Below are positions 1 to 5,933 of a DNA stretch of 7,563 bases, one piece after another. A program made the translations under genes and the position numbers. How positions within the stretch are numbered: the stretch's first letter is position 1; each line of letters starts with the position of its first letter. Under the pieces are notes generated by a model, which ran no database searches, was not told the DNA's origin, and saw only the letters and a list, made by a program, of their open reading frames with translations. The stretch comes from Lysobacteraceae bacterium (GTDB taxonomy: Bacteria; Pseudomonadota; Gammaproteobacteria; Xanthomonadales; Xanthomonadaceae): contig JAGNNB010000140.1 in NCBI GenBank assembly GCA_017990865.1, forward strand, positions 1 to 7,563, written 5' to 3'.

Positions 1-519
1 GATCGGCAGCGTCCATAACGAACCGTTGACCGCGGTGCGCGGAAGCGTCTCGAACACGCCGGGCAACCAGAATTCGGCGCGCCACAGCGTGGCGTTCGCC
101 CACAGATAACGCCACGTCGTCGCATCGCGCCAATAATCCGCGGCGGTCGTCATTACCGGGCCGAGCACGAACACAGTCGCCAACACGCAGACGACCAGCG
201 CCGGATAGATGCGCAAGGCGCGCGCGACCAGGAACGCGCGCCAAGTGCGGCGTTCGAGACTCGCCGCGACCAGAAATCCGCTGATGACGAAGAAGACATC
301 GACCGCGAACGCGCCCGCGGATTTGGTGATGGTCATGCGCCCGACAAGATCGCTGCCGTCGATACCAGTGATCGCCCAGGCATGGCTGTAGATCACCAAC
401 CATGCGGCGAACAAGCGAATGAGATTGAAATTATTGCGGCCGCCGCGCCAGGCGTCGCCGATGCTGACGCGCGCCTTGGTGGTGCCGCTCGTGATCCCGC
501 TCGCTGCGCTGTTGGTCAT
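1..519 (-). CDS. Acyltransferase-3 family membrane acyltransferase (OafA/YrhL-like), 3' end outside window
   Basis: Integral membrane O-acyltransferase, of the kind that moves acetyl or other acyl groups onto envelope sugars such as O-antigen, glucans or other polysaccharides. The substrate cannot be read from this fragment. Translating the minus strand gives 173 open residues that run off the left edge; family members are usually 330-400 residues, so about half is present. Visible family marks: FNLIRLFAAWLVIYSHAW (residues 31-48) is the first membrane helix with the conserved His46; VDVFFVISGFLVA (73-85) is the second helix; ARALRIYPALVV (99-110) carries the conserved RxxRIxP motif; VNGSLWTLPI (164-173) is the conserved loop before the next helix. 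The ATG lies 13 nt after the stop of the upstream gene, with no clear Shine-Dalgarno, so translation may depend on that gene. It is the last visible gene of the left operon. Family assignment is firm; the specific reaction is unknown. Confidence 0.92.
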   Translation of the reverse strand, partial: MTNSAASGITSGTTKARVSIGDAWRGGRNNFNLIRLFAAWLVIYSHAWAITGIDGSDLVGRMTITKSAGAFAVDVFFVISGFLVAASLERRTWRAFLVARALRIYPALVVCVLATVFVLGPVMTTAADYWRDATTWRYLWANATLWRAEFWLPGVFETLPRTAVNGSLWTLPI

Positions 520-532
520 GCCGCCGCGACGG

Positions 533-1222
533 TCAGGGCGATGATGGCGTCTTCGCGGACGCAGGCGCCTTGGTCGGCATCGTGGTCGACGCCGGCACGT
601 CGGCGCTCGCCGGCTTTTCGGACAAGGCGATCGTTTCGGACAAGGCGAGCGTGGCGTTGCGCTCGGGATTGCGCAGCACCACATCGTAGCGGTAGACACC
701 GATCGGATCGGTCGCATCGAAATCGGTTTGCAGACTGAGCGACGAAAGCTGCACGATGCGCGGATACGCCGGGAGATCGCGGGCCAAGGCGATATCGGAC
801 TGCTGCATCAAGGTCTTTCCCTGCGGGTCCGTGATTTTCAAATCGGCCGTGGCGGTGCAGGGCGCCGGGCCTTCCGCTTGCATGCTGCAGCCTGCGTAAA
901 GAATCAGCAGTACGATCGATTCGCCGCGCGCGGCGCCGTCGGCCGCTCTCAGCGATGGCGCATGCGCGGCGGCGGTGCTGTTCCACTCGCGCAGGAAACG
1001 CTCGGCTTCGGTTTTCGTCGCCAGATGGATCATCGCCGAGAAGCCCTTGTTCGATTTCATGCTGGGCGTTTCTTGCGCGCGTTCGCCCTGCGCATCGCGC
1101 CAAGCGTCGGTTGCGGCGGTATCGGGCGGCGCCGCCGACGCGATCGAGACGGCCGCGAGCGTCGCGGTGGTGAAGATGCGGGCGGCGAAAGCGAGATGGC
1201 GAGGCGTCATGCGAGGCGTCAT
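533..1222 (-). CDS. Exported protein of unknown function, probably periplasmic
   Basis: A 229-residue protein that I cannot assign to a named family. The N-terminus (about residues 1-31) is a signal peptide: basic start, hydrophobic stretch FTTATLAAVSIASA, and a likely signal peptidase I site at SASA/APPD. The mature part holds a helical segment (FSAMIHLATKTEAERFLREW, about 61-80) and then beta-rich sequence. Two cysteines, C112 in LYAGC and C122 in PAPC, could form a disulfide in the periplasm. DPIGVYRYDVVLRN (172-185) looks like a strand pair from a beta-sandwich domain. The tail is rich in Pro, Ala, Ser, Thr and Lys and probably disordered. The start at 1222 overlaps the stop of the M15 peptidase gene as ATGA and has AGGA 8 nt upstream; a second in-frame ATG at 1210 has no such site. 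Tight packing with envelope genes suggests an envelope role, which is inference. Confidence 0.85.
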   Translation of the reverse strand: MTPRMTPRHLAFAARIFTTATLAAVSIASAAPPDTAATDAWRDAQGERAQETPSMKSNKGFSAMIHLATKTEAERFLREWNSTAAAHAPSLRAADGAARGESIVLLILYAGCSMQAEGPAPCTATADLKITDPQGKTLMQQSDIALARDLPAYPRIVQLSSLSLQTDFDATDPIGVYRYDVVLRNPERNATLALSETIALSEKPASADVPASTTMPTKAPASAKTPSSP

Positions 1223-1234
1223 TCGAGGCGTCCT
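1199..1234 (-). repeat. 12-bp tandem repeat, three copies, across a gene junction
   Basis: On the minus strand two exact copies of ATGACGCCTCGC-type sequence (positions 1222-1211 and 1210-1199) follow a third copy at 1234-1223 that differs at two of twelve positions. The repeat encodes the last residues of the M15 peptidase and the Met-Thr-Pro-Arg leader of the next gene. In the third copy ATG is replaced by AGG, which creates the AGGA ribosome binding site of the downstream gene. Confidence 0.85.
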
Positions 1235-2028
1235 GAAACGGAGAAGCGCCAATGCCACGGCTCGTAGACGATGCCGTGCGGATTGTCGCGGGGATAGCTC
1301 ATCGTTGCGCCGTACGCATGCGCGTGCGCGCGCAGCCAAGCGAATGCGTCGGTGCGCTCGAAGGACTCTTCCGCGGGCGGTTCGCCCGGCGTACCGATGT
1401 CCAGCGCCAAACCGCTGTGATGTTCGCTGTAACCGGGCGCGGCGTTCACGGTGAGAATGTCTTCCACGCGCTGCCCGCGCGCACGTTTGCGCGCGAAGAT
1501 GCCCAATTGATAATCGTGACTGCGATAGCCGGAAATCGCGTCCAGCACGATGCCGTCGGCGTAGGCGGCGGCGCGCAATCGCGACCAACCGCGCGCGGCG
1601 CTCGGATGCAGCCACAGCGGTCGCCGATAGCGATCCAGGCCGGCCGAGGCGAGCCATGCCGGTTCCGCGACCAACGACAGCCCGCTGCGCTCGGCGTAGG
1701 CCTCGGCATCGAGGCCCAAGGCGTCGAGACGGTCGCGCAAGCGATGCAAGGGAAGCGCGGCGGGCGCGCGCAGACCGAACGAGGGTACGGGGTGGGCTGT
1801 CGCGGCGATCGCGGCGGCGAGGCCGGGTTCGCGCAAGCCATCGTGCGCGAGTGCGACCCAACCGCCCGGCGCATCGGCGGCGAGATAACGACCGTCGTGC
1901 TTGCGCCGCAACACCCAGCGCGATTGCGCGATCCGGCGCGCATCGCGATTGCTCCGCGCGCGCAGCAGGCGCGCGGGCCAAGCTTCGATCAGCGGAGTAT
2001 TGAGCAGGACATCGGGCGCCGGACGCAT
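1219..2028 (-). CDS. M15B-family (VanY-type) D-alanyl-D-alanine carboxypeptidase/dipeptidase
   Basis: Zinc metallopeptidase predicted to cut D-Ala-D-Ala or related bonds in peptidoglycan peptides. The 269-residue protein has the catalytic domain in its C-terminal half. SGYRSHDYQ (166-174) holds the substrate-binding arginine R169. SEHHSGLALDIG (201-212) is the SxHxxGxAxD motif with zinc ligands H203 and D210. YEPWHWRF (255-262) is the ExxH motif with catalytic E256 and third ligand H259. All key residues are present, so an active enzyme is expected. About 150 residues precede the domain, with no recognised fold. I see no signal peptide or membrane helix in them, so the enzyme may be cytoplasmic, like the VanX dipeptidases, or exported in another way. 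The ATG starts 9 nt after the stop of the PH-domain gene and has no clear Shine-Dalgarno, suggesting coupled translation. Its stop overlaps the next gene by 4 nt. Confidence 0.9.
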   Translation of the reverse strand: MRPAPDVLLNTPLIEAWPARLLRARSNRDARRIAQSRWVLRRKHDGRYLAADAPGGWVALAHDGLREPGLAAAIAATAHPVPSFGLRAPAALPLHRLRDRLDALGLDAEAYAERSGLSLVAEPAWLASAGLDRYRRPLWLHPSAARGWSRLRAAAYADGIVLDAISGYRSHDYQLGIFARKRARGQRVEDILTVNAAPGYSEHHSGLALDIGTPGEPPAEESFERTDAFAWLRAHAHAYGATMSYPRDNPHGIVYEPWHWRFSVSGRLE

Positions 2029-2037
2029 GCGAACAGA

Positions 2038-2562
2038 TTAGCGTCGCGCGCGCCCCGGCGCTACGGCTTGCAGCGCGTCCAACAGCGCTTGCGGCTGCTC
2101 CATGCTCAGCAGCAGTTTGCGGCCCTTGCGATCGGGCAACACCAGCACGCGGTTGGCGTCGGTCAGCAGCACGAAGGCGATCGAACTGTCGCGCAGCCAG
2201 AAATACCCGCCGGCATAACCCATCAGCCACAGGCCGAAGAGTTTCAATCCGGGTTTCAACGTCGGCGCGTCTTTCAGGTTCACGATGCGCGCGGCCTTGA
2301 GGTCGAAATCGGCGGTGCGGCGCTTCGTACGAAACAGGCCGGCCTTCACCACCAGATGGCCGTCGTCGATCGCCACGCTGCAGCGCCGAAGGCTCCAGCC
2401 GATTCCGAGCGCGATGATCGCGATACCGAGCAAGCCTTTCGCCGCATTCGGATCGTGGCGCCACTGCGCGATGCCGGCGATGGTCGCGACCAGCAGCAAA
2501 ATGCCGGGCAGCAGCCACGCGCGCTGCAGATTCGGCGCAACGGTGCGAAATTCGCGGGACAT
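2038..2562 (-). CDS. Membrane protein with bacterial PH-like domain
   Basis: A 174-residue membrane protein, likely first gene of the left operon. Two hydrophobic helices lie near the N-terminus (about residues 17-33, LLPGILLLVATIAGIAQ, and 44-58, LLGIAIIALGIGWSL). They are followed by a soluble region of alternating strands (about 62-165) that looks like the bacterial PH domains found after paired helices: SVAIDDGHLVVKAGLF, a central RIVNL strand, then VLLTDANRVLVLPDRKGR and a closing helix LLSMEQPQALLDALQAV. Such domains are thought to mediate protein or membrane contacts; no catalytic motif is visible. The start at 2562 is chosen because GGAG lies 7 nt upstream. A longer reading from 2643 is open but would place that ribosome binding site inside the gene. 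The link to M15 peptidase and acyltransferase genes suggests an envelope function, which is inference. Confidence 0.82.
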   Translation of the reverse strand: MSREFRTVAPNLQRAWLLPGILLLVATIAGIAQWRHDPNAAKGLLGIAIIALGIGWSLRRCSVAIDDGHLVVKAGLFRTKRRTADFDLKAARIVNLKDAPTLKPGLKLFGLWLMGYAGGYFWLRDSSIAFVLLTDANRVLVLPDRKGRKLLLSMEQPQALLDALQAVAPGRARR

Positions 2563-2574
2563 CGTGCTGCTCCA

Positions 2575-2600
2575 AAGAGGTTGTCGAAAGAGGTTGTCGA
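2575..2600. repeat. 13-bp direct tandem repeat, two exact copies
   Basis: The unit AAGAGGTTGTCGA occurs at 2575-2587 and again at 2588-2600 on the plus strand, with the first bases of a third copy after it. On the minus strand it reads as repeated TTTCGACAACCTC, ending directly at the GGAG ribosome binding site of the PH-domain gene. The stretch 2563-2730 between the two operons holds this repeat and a hairpin; I see no convincing promoter there. Confidence 0.85.
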
Positions 2601-2695
2601 AAAGCGCACGTCCTGTGCGATCGCTAGGTCGCGAGTAGGGCATCGCCGAACGCGCGCTCGACGAAGCGATCGCCTGCGCGCTCGCTGCGTCGCTC

Positions 2696-2718
2696 GCGGG
2701 CCGTTTTCGGCAGCCCGC
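2696..2718 (-). terminator. Hairpin 12 nt after the hydrolase stop, possible weak terminator
   Basis: On the minus strand GCGG, a 3-nt bulge, GCCG, an AAAA loop, CGGC and CCGC form an 8-bp GC-rich stem-loop just downstream of the alpha/beta hydrolase gene. No U-tract follows, so it is not a classic rho-independent terminator. It may stabilise the mRNA end or act with Rho. Confidence 0.35.
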
Positions 2719-2730
2719 TACATTCGTTCG

Positions 2731-4389
2731 TTACTTCTTGGGGGCCGAATCGGGCTTGGTGGCCGGTTTTGCAGTCCGCTTGGCGGTGGGCTTCAGCGCA
2801 GATTTCGGCGCGGGTTTCGCGGGTGCCGATGCGGCGATCCATGCGGCGACATCGTCGATCAAGGTCGCATCGACTTGCCCGGGCGTTTGGTATTCGGCCA
2901 GCGTGCCGGTGGTGCTGGGGATCGCCAAGTGATTCAGATTCTCGTACAGCTTGAACGTCGCGCGCGGCGAATCGTGGAAACCGGCCTTCCAACCCTGCCA
3001 ATCGGCGTCGACCACTTGGATATCGGCGGTGCCCTGCAGGATCAGCAATGGCTGCGCCAGCGCGCGCGCTTCGCCCACCGGATCCACCGCATCGAAACTG
3101 CGCCAATACGCGGCGGGCAGACCGGCCGGCGAATCCTGCGGTGCGACCTCGCCGCCGCGGCGCACGGCGGCGACGCGGCGACTGATGTCCGCGATCGCCG
3201 CGGATTCCAGTGGACTGGTTTTGCCGTCGTCCAGCACCGAGAGACGTCGCGTTTGCTCGATCAGGATGTCCAACAACGAGCGCGAAGGCGCGGCCAGCAG
3301 CACCAGACCGGCGATCTCGTGGCCCCGCTCGGCGCTGCGCTTGGCGATCCGCGGCGCCATCATGCCGCCCTGGCTGTGGCCGAAGACGAACACGCGTTTG
3401 GCATCGATTTTGGCCTCGCCGCGCAGCGCGGCGATCGCCAGCACCGCATCGTCGGTGGTTTCGCTATCGACATCGATGCCGTTCGCGTAATCCAGCGGTC
3501 GTGCTTTCGTGCGCTTGTCGTAGCGCAGTGTCGCGATGCCGCGTTCGGCGAGGCCGCGCGCGATCTCCAGGAAGGGGTGATTCGGGCCGACCGTTTCGTC
3601 GCGATTCTGCGGACCGGAGCCGTGCACCAGCACCACGGCGGGAAAGGGGCCTTTGCCGTTCGGCAGCGCGAGCGTGGCGCCCAATCCGGTCGCGGCCTCG
3701 CCGACGACGACCTCGCGCTCGGTGTAAGAGACGCCCTCGGGCAGCGGCGGTGCGACGTAGCCTGCCGGCGGGGTGGCCGAGGACGACGCAGCGGAGGCGT
3801 TCGACGCGTCGCTCGGTGCGGGACGCACGCCGAAACCCGCGATTTTCTGGTCTTCGTCGAAACCGACGATCGCCATCAACTCGCCGCGCTCCATGTGCAG
3901 GGGAATGCGCACCACGCGGATGTTTTTCTCGGTGCGTTCGCGGGGTTCGCCGCGGCCTTTGCTCGCGCCGAACTGCGTCGGCAGCGTCGCCCAGGCTTGA
4001 CGCAGTTGTTCGACGCCGACCGCGGCGGACATCGTCGCGTCGAATCGCGCGTGCACAGCGGCGAAATCGCCCGCGTCCATTCGGTCGAGCACACCCACTG
4101 CTTCGGAGATCGCATCGAAGGCGGCGCTGTCGGCAGGTGTGCTCTCGGTGGCTTCGCTTGCGGCAGCTTGGTTCGCAACGACAGGCGCTTCGACAGCAGA
4201 TGTTTCGACCGTAGGCGTTTCGGACGCAGGCTGCGCGGGTGGCGGCGCTTCGTCGGCCCATGCGATTCGAGACCCCGCCAGCGCAAGGCCGATGGACAGG
4301 GCGATGGCGGAGGCGACGAGCAGGCGCGTGCGGACTTCAGGCCGATGCGCGCCGCGGCGGCGTTCGATCATGTGGACGATATGCAACAT
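2731..4389 (-). CDS. Exported alpha/beta hydrolase with N-terminal DUF3887-like domain
   Basis: A 552-residue serine hydrolase (esterase/acyl-hydrolase type), predicted periplasmic. A basic n-region and the helix [17 protein letters not shown] (23-39) form a signal peptide with a likely cut at AWA/DEA (45). After a Pro/Ala/Glu-rich linker, about 88-190 resembles the DUF3887 domain that precedes hydrolases of this type: a helix with [14 protein letters not shown], then a beta region with [10 protein letters not shown] and [19 protein letters not shown]. The hydrolase domain follows: [13 protein letters not shown] (253-265) has the oxyanion motif, FGHSQGGM (336-343) the nucleophile S339, LQGTADIQV (451-459) the acid D456, and LNHLAIP (485-491) the base H487. 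The triad is complete. The last 30 residues are a Lys/Pro/Ala-rich tail. The start 18 nt further on (4371) is possible, but GAGA precedes the one chosen. Last gene of the SPFH operon, 32 nt after the regulator gene. Substrate unknown. Confidence 0.9.
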   Translation of the reverse strand: MLHIVHMIERRRGAHRPEVRTRLLVASAIALSIGLALAGSRIAWADEAPPPAQPASETPTVETSAVEAPVVANQAAASEATESTPADSAAFDAISEAVGVLDRMDAGDFAAVHARFDATMSAAVGVEQLRQAWATLPTQFGASKGRGEPRERTEKNIRVVRIPLHMERGELMAIVGFDEDQKIAGFGVRPAPSDASNASAASSSATPPAGYVAPPLPEGVSYTEREVVVGEAATGLGATLALPNGKGPFPAVVLVHGSGPQNRDETVGPNHPFLEIARGLAERGIATLRYDKRTKARPLDYANGIDVDSETTDDAVLAIAALRGEAKIDAKRVFVFGHSQGGMMAPRIAKRSAERGHEIAGLVLLAAPSRSLLDILIEQTRRLSVLDDGKTSPLESAAIADISRRVAAVRRGGEVAPQDSPAGLPAAYWRSFDAVDPVGEARALAQPLLILQGTADIQVVDADWQGWKAGFHDSPRATFKLYENLNHLAIPSTTGTLAEYQTPGQVDATLIDDVAAWIAASAPAKPAPKSALKPTAKRTAKPATKPDSAPKK

Positions 4390-4421
4390 CGGGAATCTCG
4401 CGAAGAGCGGACTGGGCGCGG

Positions 4422-4613
4422 TTACGGCGCGTCGTCCGAGGGATCCGTTGGGGGCGAGGATGCGTTCGGCAGCCGCCCGGCTTTGCGCAGCGCATCGCGC
4501 AACAGGTACTCGATTTGCGCGTTGAGACTACGCAGTTCGTCGTCGGCCCAGCGCTGCGCCGCCGAGAGAATCTCGGCGTTGATGCGCAGCGGGTAGGCCT
4601 TCTTCTCGGACAT
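4422..4613 (-). CDS. Arc-like ribbon-helix-helix DNA-binding protein
   Basis: A 63-residue transcription factor of the Arc/MetJ ribbon-helix-helix fold. AYPLRIN (6-12) is the strand that pairs in the dimer and enters the DNA major groove. [14 protein letters not shown] (13-26) is helix A, and [19 protein letters not shown] (29-47) is helix B with the family's N-Q-I-E-x-L-L-R-x-A-L pattern. The last 16 residues are Pro/Ser/Asp-rich and probably disordered. AGG lies 8 nt before the start. It sits 15 nt after the DUF5808-like gene and 32 nt before the hydrolase, inside the SPFH operon, so it most likely controls this operon itself. The paired GATATC boxes at 5807-5823 are the obvious candidate site, which is inference. 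Arc-like proteins also occur as antitoxins, but no toxin gene lies beside it, so I read it as a regulator. Confidence 0.88.
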   Translation of the reverse strand: MSEKKAYPLRINAEILSAAQRWADDELRSLNAQIEYLLRDALRKAGRLPNASSPPTDPSDDAP

Positions 4614-4628
4614 CTTTTCGGCCTGGTG

Positions 4629-4874
4629 TCAAAGCGCGACGAGTGCGCTGACGACGATCGCGGCCGCGACCGCCGTGAGCGCGGCGAAATGCACCAGCGC
4701 GGCCGGATGCGCGAAATTGAGCGTCCAACCTCGCGACGGCTGCGCTTTCGGCACCCAAACGCGGCTGTCGCGCTTGCTGAAATAGACACCGAAGCTCGAG
4801 CGACGCGACCAGTTGGTGGGGTCGCTCCATTCGCGGCGATCGATGAGAGTCCGGGTGGAATGTTGGGTCGACAT
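4629..4874 (-). CDS. Small membrane protein with DUF5808-like domain
   Basis: An 81-residue protein. The N-terminal two thirds holds [19 protein letters not shown] (16-34), then RDSRVWVPK (35-43) and GWTLNFAHP (49-57). This N-W, D-x-R-hydrophobic-x-V-P-K, G-W-T-hydrophobic-N-F series is what I know from DUF5808 proteins, though the assignment is from memory of the pattern. One membrane helix ends the protein (about 59-81, [22 protein letters not shown]). The start at 4874 has a strong ribosome binding site, GGAG with 8 nt spacing. It lies 35 nt after the SPFH gene and 15 nt before the regulator gene, so it is co-transcribed with both. It may be a small membrane partner of the SPFH protein; that role is inferred from position only. 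Confidence 0.85.
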   Translation of the reverse strand: MSTQHSTRTLIDRREWSDPTNWSRRSSFGVYFSKRDSRVWVPKAQPSRGWTLNFAHPAALVHFAALTAVAAAIVVSALVAL

Positions 4875-4909
4875 GATGTTGTCTCCGTGAGGTCGTTTTC
4901 GTGTGAGGA

Positions 4910-5773
4910 TCAATACAACGAACCGGCGTTGACGACCGGCTGGGTCGAGCGTTCGCCGCATAGCACGACCAACAGATTGCTGACCATTTGCGCCTTGCGC
5001 TCTTCGTCCAGTTGCACCACACCATTTTTCTGCAGTTCGGCCAGGGCCATTTCGACCATGCCCACCGCACCGGCGACGATGCGCGTACGTGCGGCGATGA
5101 TCGCGTTGGCCTGTTGGCGTTGCAGCATCGCTTGCGCGATTTCCGGCGCATAGGCCAAGTGGCTGATGCGCGCGTCCAGCACTTTCACGCCGGCGTCGGC
5201 CAGGCGGTCCTGCAGTTCTTCCATGAGGTGCTTCGACACTTCGGCGGCGTGGCTGCGCAGTGCAAGCTGACCTTCTTCGTGCTGGTCGTACGGATAGCTG
5301 GTGGCCATCGTGCGCACCGCCGATTCCGACTGGATATGCACGAAGCTTTCGTAATCGTCGACGTTGTAGACCGCTTCGGCGCTGTCCACCACTTGCCAGA
5401 CGATCACCGCCGCGATTTCGATCGGGCTGCCGTCCAGTTCGTTGACCTTGAGCTTGCTGCTCTCGAAGTTGCGCACGCGCAGCGAGACTTTCTTCTTGGC
5501 GTAGAAGGGGCTGTTCCAGCGCAGACCGCCGTCCTTCACGGTGCCGACGTACTTGCCGAAGAGGTTCAGCACGGCGGCTTGGTTGGGTTCGACCATGTAC
5601 AGGCCGGCCGTGCCGAATCCCCCCAAGGTGATGACGACGCAACCGACGATCAGGGTGATCAGCGAACTGCCGGCGGCGCCGCCCATGACGAGATAGAGCC
5701 CTGCCGCCATCGCTGCCAGAAACAACAAGAGCATCGGAATGCCGGACAGGGAGCGGTATTGGTTTTCTTTCAT
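4910..5773 (-). CDS. SPFH (stomatin/prohibitin-like) membrane protein
   Basis: A 287-residue membrane scaffold protein of the SPFH/Band 7 group; such proteins oligomerise in the inner membrane and organise membrane domains or control proteases. Two membrane helices come first (about 11-31 and 38-60). The SPFH domain then runs from about 61 to 215: [21 protein letters not shown] (59-79) is the typical opening, GLRWNSPFY (83-91) and [10 protein letters not shown] (97-106) follow, and [21 protein letters not shown] (118-138) is the core strand-helix pair. [35 protein letters not shown] (195-229) is the start of the helical region. The C-terminal PVVNAGSLY looks like a conserved end motif of this subgroup. 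It lacks the long coiled coil of flotillins. The ATG at 5773 has only a weak GAG upstream. First gene of a four-gene operon; the GATATC operator lies 34-50 nt before it. Confidence 0.95.
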   Translation of the reverse strand: MKENQYRSLSGIPMLLLFLAAMAAGLYLVMGGAAGSSLITLIVGCVVITLGGFGTAGLYMVEPNQAAVLNLFGKYVGTVKDGGLRWNSPFYAKKKVSLRVRNFESSKLKVNELDGSPIEIAAVIVWQVVDSAEAVYNVDDYESFVHIQSESAVRTMATSYPYDQHEEGQLALRSHAAEVSKHLMEELQDRLADAGVKVLDARISHLAYAPEIAQAMLQRQQANAIIAARTRIVAGAVGMVEMALAELQKNGVVQLDEERKAQMVSNLLVVLCGERSTQPVVNAGSLY

Positions 5774-5803
5774 GACGGCGACTCGGTGAGAGGGTTCGAA
5801 AAA

Positions 5804-5825
5804 AACGATATCAAAATGATATCAA
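5804..5825 (-). promoter_or_regulatory. Candidate operator: paired GATATC boxes upstream of the SPFH operon
   Basis: The plus strand reads GATATC at 5807-5812 and again at 5818-5823, 11 bp apart centre to centre. On the minus strand this is a direct repeat of TTGATATCRTT, two copies back to back, and each box is itself a perfect palindrome. This AT-rich patch stands out in GC-rich DNA, lies just upstream of the first gene, and fits cooperative binding of ribbon-helix-helix dimers on one face of the helix. The operon encodes such a protein. Binding is inferred, not shown. I cannot fix -35 and -10 boxes with confidence. Confidence 0.6.
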
Positions 5826-5869
5826 CTCATGCAAGCGCCACCGGATGAACGGTCGATGCCCGCCGAAAG

Positions 5870-5904
5870 CGGCAAAAAAAGAAACCCGGCTCGGAGCCGG
5901 GCTT
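5870..5904 (-). terminator. Rho-independent terminator of the beta-propeller gene
   Basis: On the minus strand the stem CCCGGCT, loop CCG, AGCCGGG (5901-5885) is followed at once by TTTCTTTTTTT. A 7-bp GC-rich stem with a U-tract is a textbook intrinsic terminator. It lies about 30 nt after the stop of the gene ending at 5934 and insulates the SPFH operon from transcription out of that gene. Confidence 0.88.
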
Positions 5905-5933
5905 CGGATAACGCATTGATTTTTCTTTGATTT

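Noticed and set aside
1223..2575. Minus-strand reading that would extend the exported protein upstream to 680 residues
   Set aside because: The upstream part is Arg/Ala-rich low-information sequence in a shadow frame of the M15 and PH-domain genes. The signal peptide and AGGA site place the true start at 1222.
2563..2643. Longer N-terminus for the PH-domain protein
   Set aside because: It would translate through the 13-bp repeat, and the strong GGAG site lies inside it, 7 nt before the ATG at 2562.
2652..2684. Direct repeat GCGCGCTCG at 2652-2660 and 2676-2684
   Set aside because: Nine bases of simple GC-rich sequence repeated once in a GC-rich spacer is within chance expectation.
3210..4214. 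Plus-strand Arg-rich reading of 334 codons
   Set aside because: Antisense to the hydrolase gene, with no start signal and extreme arginine content from GC-rich shadow codons.
1252..4596. Open plus-strand reading of 1114 codons
   Set aside because: It runs antisense to the PH-domain, peptidase and hydrolase genes, which all show clear domains and motifs. Its translation is rich in Arg, Gly, Gln and His with no recognisable domain, as expected for an antisense frame of GC-rich coding DNA.
4422..4613. Toxin-antitoxin antitoxin
   Set aside because: The fold would fit, but neither neighbour looks like a toxin. The upstream gene is a membrane DUF5808-like protein and the downstream gene a large exported hydrolase.
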